The position numbers were made by a program, and so were the translations under genes. From Anaeromyces robustus (lineage: Eukaryota > Neocallimastigomycota > Neocallimastigomycetes > Neocallimastigales > Neocallimastigaceae), in NCBI GenBank assembly GCA_002104895.1, contig MCFG01000571.1:1-28555 (forward strand): a stretch of 28,555 bases of DNA, in the 5' to 3' direction. Numbering within the stretch: position 1 is the stretch's first letter; the number at the start of each line of letters is the position of its first letter. Under the pieces are notes generated by a model that saw only the letters and a list, made by a program, of their open reading frames with translations, had not been told where the DNA came from and ran no database searches. This document shows positions 10,178 to 22,208 of this stretch, one piece after another.

Positions 10178-11606
10178 TAATTTATTTATAGAATTGTAAT
10201 AGAATTTAAAAAAAAAAATAAAAATAGAAAGAGCTTATATGATCTAAATTATAAAAAAAAAAAAGTAAATAGTTTACTTCTTCTTTTTTATTATACTCCA
10301 CATCTAAATTCGATCATTAAGTTTGTTTGTAAATAGTGAAAAAAATTGTCATATACTATTATTATATAATATAATCTTTTAACTATAGAAAATATGTTTA
10401 TTTTTATATTAATTTATATATTAATTTTTTTATATAAAAAAATTGGCATGCATAATAAATAAATTAAAAAAAAAAAAAGAATATGTATTTAAATGAAATG
10501 TTAATTTAGAAATAAATATAAAAAAATATTAGAAGAGAAAAAAAAAGTTAATATTTAACATTTAACATTAATGTAGTACTTTTTTATTTTAAGATAATAT
10601 TAAGATATAATTAATTATAAATCAAATAAATAATATATGTAATAATTATAATAGTAAAAAAAAAAAAAAACTAAATTATAGATAATTATAAATATTATTG
10701 GAATAACATACTTAATAATATTATTATAAGATTTATTTAGGATTAGTCAACGTCTTTATATTAATAAACTATAGTATTAGCCACATACTTTTTTTTTATT
10801 TTACTAAAAATATATAAAACTTAAAATACTAATAAACAATAAACAATAAACAATAACAAATAACAAATAACAATAAACAATTAAAAATAGAAAACTGTCA
10901 AACGATTAAATAATCATAATGAAAAAAAAAATTTTAAAAAAAAAATTTTTTTTTATATATACTTCAAAGTATAATTATCAAATAAAATTAAAAGGTAGTG
11001 ACTGACTTATGATAATTACGTTTGTAACCATGAAAAATATTAAGTGTAAAATAATGACAGATGATTTTTATTTGTTAAACCTTATAAATTTTATAAGAAT
11101 TATAAAAAAAACAGAGAAATGAGAATAAAAGTCATTATTTATTTCAAATAATTATATATATGAAAAAAATAATAATAATAAATAATAGTATAAAAAAAAA
11201 TAAAAAGTAAAAAAATAGAAAATAGAAAATCTAGTAAATTATCAATGATCAATTAAGATAATAAAAAATTGATAAAATAAAAAAAAATATATTTCTTTTG
11301 GTTAAATAAAAATATATTTTATATTGTTGTGTTGTCATTGTACAAATAATAATATTTAATAATATTTTATATATTTTATTATATTTTATATATTTTATAT
11401 ATGTTTATTGTTTTTATTGTTTTTATTGTTTTTATTATATTTTAATATAAAAAAAAAATATTTTAATATTTTAATATTTAATATTAATTTATTGATTTAT
11501 TGAATGTGGAGTAAAGATTACCATTTTTGGTAAATTAATTATTTGTATTTATGTAAAAATTAATATAAAAAAAATTTTTTTTTTTATTTTTTCCTTTATT
11601 TTCGTA

Positions 11607-12030
11607 AATCAATAAATAAATCAATAAATAATAAATAAATAAATAAATAAATAATCAATAATAATTTATATATTAATTTATTTATTTATTTATTATTTAT
11701 TTATTTTTAATTAGGATTTAATTATTTTTAATATTTTTGTTTTTAATTATTCCAAATCATTATATAAATAAATAAATAATAAATAAATAAATAAATATAT
11801 AAATCATTATATAAATAAAAAAATAAATAAATAATAAATAAATAAATTTATTAAAATTATATGTAAAGTCATTTGCTAAAAATTTATTTATTTAATACTA
11901 ATTAAATATTACTGATTAATATTAAATATTATTCAGAATTATATAATAAATTATAAAAAAAATAAATAATTAAATAATTATAAAATAAATAAATAAATAA
12001 ATAAAAATAAATAAACAAATAAATAAATAA
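11607..12030. repeat. AAAT-rich repeat tracts
   Basis: Several short arrays of AAAT/AATA units on either side of a TTTA array (11676-11706), separated by ordinary A/T-rich sequence. The opposite-orientation arrays could pair with each other. Confidence 0.85.
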
Positions 12031-12283
12031 AATATAAAAAAAATTAAAATAACAAAAACTAAAGTTTAATTAATTAATATATCTCTTGACTTTTAAAAAA
12101 AAAACACTGACAAACTATTTTACTTTTATTTTAAAAATAAACCGTAATAAAGTATATATATTTTTTAATAAATAATTATTTATTTTTATAAATTTACATA
12201 TAATTCATATAAATGTTAAATGTTAATATTTGAATTATATTATTAACTATTATAATTAATAATAACAAAACATAGATATAAAG

Positions 12284-12320
12284 GTTTGACTTTTTTAAGA
12301 ATTTCTTAAAAAAGTCAAAC
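12284..12320. repeat. Perfect hairpin, 18-bp arms
   Basis: Arms 12284-12301 and 12303-12320 are exact reverse complements with one base between them. They begin and end with GTTTGAC / GTCAAAC, so the pairing is not merely A/T chance. Weaker outer pairing (ATATAAAG at about 12276 with CTTTATAT at about 12332) extends it. Confidence 0.93.
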
Positions 12321-12818
12321 TGTTAAAAAATCTTTATATATGTAATCTGTAATATATAACAATGAACATTATTCATTATTAATTATTAATATACTTTTTA
12401 ATAAAAAAAAATAAAAAAAATAACTAAATAAATAAAAAAAACTCAAATGGAAATTCATTTAGCTTTATTAAATAATTAGAGAATATATAATTAATTTAAC
12501 ATAAATTTAATATTTAATTATTATAATATTTATAATATATAAAATTAATTATATTAACAATTAATTTATATATTAAATATTTTCATATTTTTTTTTAAAA
12601 AAAAAAAAAAAAGGTTAAAATAATTTATAATATACTTTTTTGATATGCTTTTTTTTTTTAAAAAAAAAAAAGGAAATTAAAATACATATAAAAAAACATT
12701 TTATTTATAATTTAAAACTATATATAATGATTATATAATTATATATTTATATAATTATTCATAATACATTTTTTAATTATTTACAATTACAAAACTTTTT
12801 TTATACATTTACATTTAC

Positions 12819-12849
<31 letters not shown>

Positions 12850-13171
12850 CATTAATTTTAAAGTTTAGCATTTTTTTTTTAATTAATCAAATGTATCTTT
12901 CACTTTAAAGAAAAAAATTTTTTTTAAAAAAAACGGTAATTAAGCAATATGGAATGCCAATTTACCTATTTTTAAAATGTATTCATTATTTGGAATAATT
13001 ATTAATATCACTTTTTTAGGATATATCACTTTTTTTATTTTTTTTAGGGATATAATAATAATATAAATATAATAAAAGAGATTATTGATTTAAGGATTAA
13101 TGCTATTGAATATATGATAATATATATATTGATATATTGTTATATTATAGTAGAGTTAATATTATAACCTT

Positions 13172-13258
13172 TGTTTTATTTTTTTTAATTTGTTTTTTAT
13201 TACTTTTAATAATTATGTTTTATTTTTTAATTTGTTTTTTATTACTTTTAATAATTAT
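13172..13258. repeat. 43-bp tandem duplication
   Basis: Two adjacent copies starting with TGTTTTATTTTTT and ending with TTTTAATAATTAT differ only in one T-run length. Confidence 0.93.
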
Positions 13259-13393
13259 AATAATTATTTAATAATATTACAATATGTAAAAAAAAAAAAA
13301 AAAAAAATGATTTTCAATAATCTTAAAGATTTTAAGCTACCACCACAAAAAAAAATTTTTTATTATAAAGTATTTTAAATAATTTTTTGAATA

Positions 13394-13451
13394 AATATTG
13401 TCTATAAATAAACTATATATATTTATATATAGTTTATTTATAGACAATATT
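13394..13451. repeat. Perfect hairpin, 28-bp arms
   Basis: Arms 13394-13421 and 13424-13451 are exact reverse complements with a 2-base spacer, beginning AATATTGTC and ending GACAATATT. It is the longest perfect inverted repeat found by eye in the window. It has no internal coding capacity and no obvious flanking duplication. Confidence 0.95.
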
Positions 13452-13885
13452 ATTATTGTTATTATTAATAAAACATCTATATTATGTAGGTTCTCATTTC
13501 ATATAAAAAAGAAAAGTTGTTTATTTATTTAAAATTACACTCTTTTAACACTTTTTTTTTTATTATAGGAAATTGAAATTGAAATTGTATAATTTTCCTA
13601 ATTACATATTAAAACTTAAAAATGAAGAAAAAATTATAAATTAAAAAAAAAAAAATCAATAAATAAAATAAAAATAAAAATAAAATAAAAATAAAAATAA
13701 AATAAAATCATTATTTTTCAAATCTTTAATATACATATAATTTTTTATTAGAAATACATTTTTTGTTTACATGTTAAAAATTTTGTACCAATATATACTT
13801 AGATATTGTCATTTTGTATAATTAATTCTTTGATTCTTAAACACACAATTAATAATTAAAATTTTGTCAATTTTTCTGTATTATA

Positions 13886-13919
<34 letters not shown>

Positions 13920-14129
13920 TGTTTTATTTTTATTCTATTTTTAAACAAAAACTTATATATATATATATAATAATATTTAATTTATATTATATTATTTAAT
14001 ATAATATATAATATAAAACAAAATAAGATTTATAAAAAAATTATAATTTGTTGATAAATTAGAAGAGAATATACTTTTTTTAATAATATTTTTAATTATT
14101 TAAAATAATAATAATAAACGAACCCATTT

Positions 14130-14174
14130 AGTTTTAAAGATACAAAAGATTTAATAATTTGTATCTTTAAAACT
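14130..14174. repeat. Inverted repeat, 17-bp arms
   Basis: Arms 14130-14146 and 14158-14174 (core AAAGATACAAA / TTTGTATCTTT) are exact reverse complements around an 11-nt loop. Confidence 0.92.
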
Positions 14175-14453
14175 TTAATTTTTATAAAATAAAATATTAT
14201 AAATATTACAATAAATAGAATATATGTAATATAATATTTTTTTTAAAAAAAAAAAAAAAAAAAAAGAAAAAAAAAGAATAATATTATTATAAACATTATA
14301 AAAATAATAACATGTATAAAAATCTGTATTCCAAAAAAAAAAATAATAATAATTTTAAAACTATATTTATATATTAAAGATATGCTATGATATTAACTAA
14401 AATAAATTCAAAAAAAAATTTTTTTAATAGTCTTAGAGATATTTAACATATTT

Positions 14454-15551
<1,098 letters not shown>

Positions 15552-16107
15552 CATCAAGTAAAATTATGTTTTGAATTTGTTTATATAAGTAGGAATATTA
15601 TACTTATTTTTTCTGATAATATTTTCTTTTTTCTTATTTGTTAATTTGTATTAATGACTTAAATAATACATTTTTCTTTTTTATTTTATTTCTATTTTAC
15701 TCAATAAAAATATCTAAAAATTTCATATTTTTCAAAAAATAATATTATTAATTCAATATTTTTTTTTTTAAAAAATAAAGAATAACAAGGTTGATCAAAA
15801 AATATCTCCAATATATTTAATATAGTTTAGTTTATATCTGATCATTTATTTATTCATTTGAATTCATATAATATTATATATTATATGTTATGTCCATATA
15901 ATAAAGAATAAGAATATTCTTATAAAAAAAAAGAATATTCAATTAATATGGTTACTACAATTATTTATTTAAATATATAGATGTTTTCTACACCTATATT
16001 ATTTTTATTTTGCATAAAAAAAAAATAAATAATATAAATTTCACATTATAATATTATTATCATTATTATTATGAATTTTATAAAAAATAACGAAAAATTA
16101 AAAAAAA
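15552..16107. other. Gene-free A/T-rich stretch
   Basis: No gene is seen. It holds a short palindrome ATAAGAATATTCTTAT (about 15907-15922) and ordinary A/T-rich DNA with fewer homopolymers than elsewhere, so it may be further decayed coding sequence, but no frame is recognisable. Confidence 0.5.
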
Positions 16108-16380
16108 ATGATAATTTAAAAAGTTTCGAAGATGTCCATCAAATTGATTTATTTGTAGTATTATATTAATGCATGTTAAAGTGGAGTAGTTAGAAATGGA
16201 AAATACTTATAATATTTTTAATTAAAAATAAAGCAATATTAGATAATTATAGGAAAATTATTATACAAAGTTTAATCATAAAATATATGATGTAGATATA
16301 AATCAAGATATATGTTATAGTGTTCTAGCATGATTATATTAAACTTGGAGAAGATATAAATTATTGAAGATAATTATTAT
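16108..16380 (+). pseudogene. Decayed ankyrin-like coding sequence (plus strand)
   Basis: Broken frames contain FEDVHQIDLF (about 16127-16156), then DVDINQDICYSVLA (about 16290-16330) and LGEDINY (about 16348-16368), interrupted by stops and frame changes. The D-I-N and LGxDIN pieces resemble the ends of ankyrin repeats (LIxxGADIN). Support is weaker than for the two neighbouring relics, and it could be the end of a separate dead copy. Confidence 0.4.
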
Positions 16381-17905
16381 ATTATTTAATACTATTGTGT
16401 TTTTTGATTCTATATTCATTCTATTAAATATTCCATTATATATTTAATTCTATTTTCATATACTTTTATATAATACTAATTTTTCCATTTTTTATTTTCT
16501 TGATTTATATAAGTTCGATTTCTTCAATTAAATGTTTTTTTTACAATATAATTTTATTCCTAAAAATTTATATGTTTTAAATAATAATGTATTATCATTG
16601 ATATTATACTATAGTTTAATTCTAAATTTTATATTTATATGCTTCCAATAGTGGTGTAAATAACATCTTTATTCTTTTTATTTGTATTACCATCTGATCC
16701 AGAGTTAATTTATTATCTTACTACAGTTTTATTTTTCACTTATACATGATTCAAATAATGGCATTATTATTATCATTTTTTATATATTCATTCTATAGTT
16801 AATTAAATATTCTATTACGATATTATTTCTATTTTTACATGATACAAATAATATCGATTTACCCATCATTGCCTTTTTTTATTATTTATTTATTCATTTA
16901 TAGTTTGTTCCAATTAATTAATTAGACTAATTATATAGCAAAAACATCAATTCTTTCTTTACATGTTTTTTAATAATTAGGTATCAATATCTAATCTTAA
17001 TTATTTTTTATTATTATTTATGATTATTCAATTAAATATTTTTTTCTTTCATTTTATAAATTATTATATGAATTAATAATGGTGTTATGGTGTTATATAT
17101 CCTATCAATATTTTTTTTATTTACTTTCTCCTTGTTCAACTAAAAAATATCATATTTTAGGTTCATTTCTATCAATTTTACTTATCAAAAATAATGGTGT
17201 ATCTCTCCATTTTCTTTTCTTTTTTTTTTCTTTTTTTTTATTAAACCGACTCCTTGTTCAACTTAAAAAAAAATCCATATCTCTAGAGTTTTAACTAATA
17301 TGAACATATCGTATATAATGGGTAATGATGTTATCTCCATTCATGTTTTTTTTTATTAATAGTAGAATACTTAATTAAATATTATACAGATGTCATATTT
17401 AATTAAGCATTCTATTATATATTTACCTTATGTCTAACATACTCATAATTACATAAAAGATATAATAACGTATTTCCATTTTTATTTTCTTTATAAATAA
17501 ATCTGTATTTCAAGTAAATATTTTATACTATTTTATTATATCATAGTTTTATTTCTCTTTTTTCTTGCTGTTTAATAATGGTATTTCACAACTATTTTTA
17601 TTTTCTTTATTTATTTTTTTTCATAAAGTTCAATTAAATATATTCTACTATAACTTTCTTTTTTTTTATAGTATGAACTTGTTGAATTATTCTATATCAG
17701 CCCCATATTCAATTAAATATTTTACAATAATTTTATTTCCACTTAAGACGAACACATTAAATTATGATATATTTTATGAATATATCATATATAATCTTCA
17801 TTGATTGTATCTTTTTATCTGTAATTTATATATACTCCATTTTCAACTAATAATAAATATTCCACCATATTTTCATTTCAATTTTGACATTCTTTTAAGT
17901 TAAAT
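16381..17905 (-). pseudogene. Heavily decayed ankyrin-repeat gene (minus strand)
   Basis: On the minus strand, pieces of the ankyrin repeat pattern recur roughly every 100-150 bp in shifting frames. They include VEYLLLVENG (about 17845-17875), VKYLIEYGADIE (17690-17725), INKENKN-type linkers (about 17590-17620), GNTLLYLLCNYE (about 17440-17485), and two LVEQG-like pieces (about 17125 and 17245) near NGE/GDTPLF-like text. Multiple stops and frameshifts separate every piece, so no protein can be made. The Asn/Lys linker INKENKNG is typical of dictyostelid ankyrin proteins. The plus-strand open frames in this stretch are shadows. The relic faces a plus-strand relic starting near 17990. Confidence 0.72.
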
Positions 17906-18224
17906 AAAAAAAATAAAAAAATTAATGTTAATTTTAATGATAATGTATTTGAAAAATGCAAACAAAAAAAATGAAAAAAAAAGGAAAACGAAACTATAAT
18001 TAAATACTTAATTGAAAATGAATTAAATATGAATTAAAACAAATCAAAAAATGGAGAGATACACCGTTACATGTTATATATGTAGAAAGGAATATTTTAA
18101 TTGAATAAGGAATATGATATAAATAAAGAAAATAAAAAAAAATTCATGAAATAAATTTTATCATGTAAATATAAACATAATAAAGATATTATTTAGATCA
18201 TATTGAAATTATAGATAAAAAAAA

Positions 18225-18225
<1 letters not shown>

Positions 18226-18303
<78 letters not shown>
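18226..18303. repeat. (AAT)n microsatellite
   Basis: About 26 uninterrupted units lying inside the plus-strand ankyrin relic; in a live gene it could have coded a homopolymer run. Confidence 0.97.
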
Positions 18304-18306
<3 letters not shown>

Positions 18307-18349
18307 TAAAAATTATAATCATTTATTGTTTAAAGCATGCAAAGAAGTT

Positions 18350-18513
18350 GACGAATTTATTTATTATTGTTTCAATCATTTATAAAAAGTAATGAATTTA
18401 TTCATTGTTGTTTCAATCATTTATAAAAAGTAATGAATTTATTCATTGTTGTTTCAATCATTTATAAAAAGTAATGAATTTATTCATTGTTGTTTCAATC
18501 ATGTAAAAAAGAA
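18350..18513. repeat. 41-bp minisatellite
   Basis: Full units start at 18391, 18432 and 18473 (the last diverges at its right end), with a partial unit from 18353 to 18390. The unit begins AATGAATTTATTCATTGTTG and ends CATTTATAAAAAGT. A diverged relative appears at about 18545-18580. Because 41 is not a multiple of three, each unit shifts frame, so the array grew after the ankyrin gene died. Confidence 0.95.
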
Positions 18514-19470
18514 TTCATCATAGTTTAAAACGTGCAAAAAGGAAGATGAATTTATTTATTATTGTTTAAAACATACAAAAAAAAGGAAATGAAATAATAG
18601 TTAATAATTAATAAATAAAATATTTTTTTTTTTTAAAATACTTTTTATGTAATATGTTAGAATGGAAATAAAAGCTATAATAAAAATATTTTATTGAGGA
18701 TACAACAAAAACACAAATTAAGAAAAGATTAAGTAATTATATAATACTACTTTAAAGCCTATTAGATGAAAAAGTAAAAAATGTAGTAAAATATTTAGTT
18801 GATTAAAGAATAGATCAAAGTATTATAAAGTTATATTTTTAATTTTCTTATTGTATATATACAAAAATATATACAATATAAAAGGCAAAAATATTAAACT
18901 AAATATGATGCAATTTTAAATAAAAAAGGAAAAAAAAAAATAAAGATAGTGATACAACTATTACATAATATATATAGAAGATATTATAATGAAATTATAA
19001 TCAATTATTTAATAAAAAGTAGTAATATAGAAAAAAAAATTAATAATGATGATGATGATGATGATGATACATCACTACATATTTTATGTGCATAAGAGAA
19101 TGTAAATGAGGATATAATCAAATAATTAATTGAACATGGAGCTGATATTGAATTATGGTAATATATCATTAATATAGTAAGAATGACGTAAAGAAATAAT
19201 ATGGTTATATTAATTAATTAATTTGAAACATGAAGGAAATATAAATAAAGAAAAAAAAAATAGATTTTAATTATTTATTATATAAATCATATGGAAAAAA
19301 GGTTAAAGAAACATTAGTAAAAATATTCCAATTAAGCATAAAGTAGATATATATATGTTAATCAGTTACTATTATATTTCTATAATTTAAATATGGATAT
19401 GAAAAATTAGTAAAATATTTAATTAAAATAATTCATGTATTAATTAAGATTGTTATCAATTAATAATATT

Positions 19471-20030
19471 TTTTTATATAAATAAAAGCTAAAATAACAT
19501 TCATGTATAAATATTATAAATCTTTTTTTTTTATATATAAATTTATCATAATAATAAAAAATTATTATATAATTTATATAAAATCTTTACAATTTTTATT
19601 GCTTTATTTAAAAAAAAAATTTTTTTTTATTGATAATTATTTACAATTATTTTTACTTTATGCAAGGTGTATATTATTATTCTTGAGTAATGTATTCTGT
19701 TATATATAAATAAATAATCATAAACTTAAATAAATTTTAATTACATAATTACAAATATTTTTATAAGAAATTAAAAAAAAAGGATAGAAACATCATAAAA
19801 TGTTAATTGTTCATTATAAAAATAATAACATAATAAAATAATTTATAAAACTGATGATCATGTTATATAGTACATGAATTCTCTTTTTTTAATCTTATTC
19901 ATATATAGAAAAATTGATAATTAATATATATATGTATAAATTTTAATTTTATACTTTTTAAAAAGTATTTTTATGTAAAAATAATATTAATTTAAATAAA
20001 ACGTTTATTATATGGTCATTTTTTAAAGCC

Positions 20031-20061
<31 letters not shown>

Positions 20062-21660
20062 TGGTCCCTTATCTTTTCTTTAATCTTTTTGTATAAAAAA
20101 CATTTATGATGAATTTTAATTTAATATTTAAAATTCATTAGTAAAACATTATGGTTATTATTTTTTTATTAAAAAAAACATTTAATTATTAAATTGTTAC
20201 AAAATCATTATTTTTATTACTATTATGTTTTAGATATAAACGAATTATAAAGAATTTTTATTATAAAAATACTGTTTGTTATGTATATTTATTATAAAAA
20301 TTGTATAAATATATTTTGATTATATATAAAATGTAATTTTTTTTTTATAAAAATGTTAAAAAATTAGTTCTATAATATATATTTATAGAATATTCTATTA
20401 TTCTATAGATATAGATTATCTATATAAAATTTTAAAAATAATTTATATAAAAATATGTTTTTTTTTTTTAATGTATTTTTTTTTAAATATTATTGTATGT
20501 GTTTTAATTATTTGAATTATGTAATAATTATTAATTAAAATATCTATTTAAAATTTAAATTAACAAATCTTATAATGTATAACCATTAGCTTTACTTACA
20601 GATTCAATATAGTTCATTAAATATAATTAAATTTACATTCAAATTATTTACACTCGATATCTAAAACCTTTTTCCAAATGTAATACTTTTAGGGGTGCTG
20701 CCTATGTATTAACTTTTTTTTTTCTATTTTTATTAAAATTATTATTAATTATTAGTATTAATATGATCTACATAATTTTCTTTTAATAAAAATATTAATA
20801 ACACCTGAATTTAGTTATTAAACTGATATTGATAAAAAAAAAATTTTTTTTTTTTCAATATCAGTAATCGTATTTAACCCCTATTTTCAAAATATCAATT
20901 AATATGAATAAAGTGAGAAACATATATATGTTTTATATATATATTTATATTTATTTGAATATTTCAACAATAAAATTCTTTTATATATTTTGTTCATAAC
21001 TATTGAAATAAATATTAATATTAATATTAAAGAGTAAATTAATTATAATAATTAAATTATAATATTTATAACAATATATAAAAGAGTAGTTAGAAACAAT
21101 AATATTAATATTTATAAAAAAAAAAAATTAAAAATTAATAGTAAAAAATGTATTAATAATTAATCTAACAACAAATCTACCAATTATCATAGAAGTGATT
21201 GATGATTTAATATTTTTATTATTAACAAATAACATTAAATAATAATAAAAATTAAAAAAATTAAAAAAAAAAAAAATTAAATAAAATTAAATAATATATT
21301 AATATTGGACCCTAATCCCTATATTAATGATTATTAATTTTGACTAAAAATAACTAATAATGACATATAACAATACAATAGAAAGGCGTAAACTATTAAT
21401 TAATTATTTTTATTTATTTTATTTTAATTATTAAATAAATAATAAATAATCAATATAATTGTAATTATTTAGATTTTATCTATAAAATAATAATAGATGA
21501 TAGGTAAAAGTAAAAAAAAAAAAAAAATAGTATAAAATTTTCTAATTTAAAATTATGTTGTAATAAAATTTATACGAAGATTGTTGTCACATTATTTCAT
21601 AGATAATAAAGTTATATGTATATATATATATATAAACTAATAAATATTTCATATTATTTT
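19471..21660. other. Gene-free A/T-rich stretch
   Basis: No gene is supported. The open frame at 19503-19709 has only A/T-derived residues and no family signature. A T-run lies at about 20031-20054. A GC-richer patch at about 20640-20715 includes GGGGTGCTGCC and shares GGGTGCTG with the island at 5768-5876. An inverted repeat is at 20822-20865. Confidence 0.55.
20822..20865. repeat. Near-perfect hairpin, 22-bp arms
   Basis: ACTGATATTGA plus an A-run (20822-20843) pairs with a T-run plus CAATATCAGT (20844-20865), with a single mismatch and no spacer. Confidence 0.9.
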
Positions 21661-21753
21661 AGGTGGAACGGCAACGTCAAATCGATATGCCATAAAGCAT
21701 CACCTACTACAGTTACACCTTGTAATGCATGTATGGGAGATAGATCCTCTATA
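21661..21753. other. GC-richer island, probable exon or element relic
   Basis: About 90 bp with balanced composition, next to ATTTTAG at its left edge, which resembles a plus-strand 3' splice site. The plus strand reads NGNVKSICHKASPTTVTPC with a Cys-rich end and a stop soon after. The minus strand is open for about 34 codons (21654-21756) and reads VTVVGDALWHIDLTLPF. That faintly recalls the GDA motif of FAD-dependent monooxygenases and has dictyostelid codon preference. Neither frame connects to neighbouring exons that I can see, so a relic is more likely than a gene. Confidence 0.4.
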
Positions 21754-21754
21754 T

Positions 21755-21801
21755 ATTAGTCTTAATTACATATTAGTCTTAATTACATATTAGTCTAAAT
21801 T
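21755..21801. repeat. 17-bp tandem repeat
   Basis: ATTAGTCTTAATTACAT occurs at 21755 and 21772, with a diverged partial third copy from 21789, abutting the GC-richer island. Confidence 0.93.
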
Positions 21802-22139
21802 ATTTATTTCATATTATTTAATTTTATTAATCTTTTCAATAAAAATTTGGATTCATCCTCATCGATATTGTTTTATTATAATATCTTTATAGAAGAAATC
21901 ATGTAATATTTAAAATATATTCGATATATATATATTTATTACGGTTACAATAACGATAAATAAAATGGCTTATTTATTTTATTTCTATTTAATGATTTAA
22001 TATTTATTATTATTAATATGAACAAGCCATTTAACCATTCAAATATCATGTATAAAAAAAAAAGGTATCATATAATATTTAAAATGTTTAATTTTTTTTT
22101 TTTTAATTTTAATTATAAACAAATAACTTTGGTAATCAT

Positions 22140-22208
22140 AATCATAATAATAATAATATGAATAATATGAATAATATGAATAATATGAATGATAATAATA
22201 ATAATGAT
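22140..22208 (+). repeat. AAT/AATAATATG repeat with a coding-like frame
   Basis: Four 9-bp AATAATATG units lie between AAT runs. One frame reads Asn/His then N-N-M repeats and ends at TAATAG, like the low-complexity tail of a dictyostelid protein. No upstream exon is found, and the frame is closed by TAA a little upstream, so it is listed as a repeat. Confidence 0.75.

Larger units (their letters stand above)
17990..19470 (+). pseudogene. Heavily decayed ankyrin-repeat gene (plus strand)
   Basis: Plus-strand pieces include an NGE(T)PLH-like start (about 18049-18075), INKENKK (about 18120-18140), KACKEVDEF (18331-18357), DEKVKNVVKYLVD (18765-18803), TSLHILCA (19069-19092), ENVNEDIIK (19099-19125) followed by a stop and then LIEHGADIEL (19126-19155), GNINKEKKN (about 19228-19254) and EKLVKYLIK (about 19404-19430). 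These are the classic ankyrin elements (TPLHxAC, xxIVKYLIExGADIN) in order, but stops and frame changes break them everywhere. Embedded are an (AAT)n tract (18226-18303), a 41-bp minisatellite and a (GAT)n tract (19048-19068), which would have coded for Asn and Asp runs. It is clearly dead. Confidence 0.8.

Noticed and set aside
17079-17804. Plus-strand frames of 71 and 79 aa
   Set aside because: They are shadows of minus-strand ankyrin relics and show no family signature.
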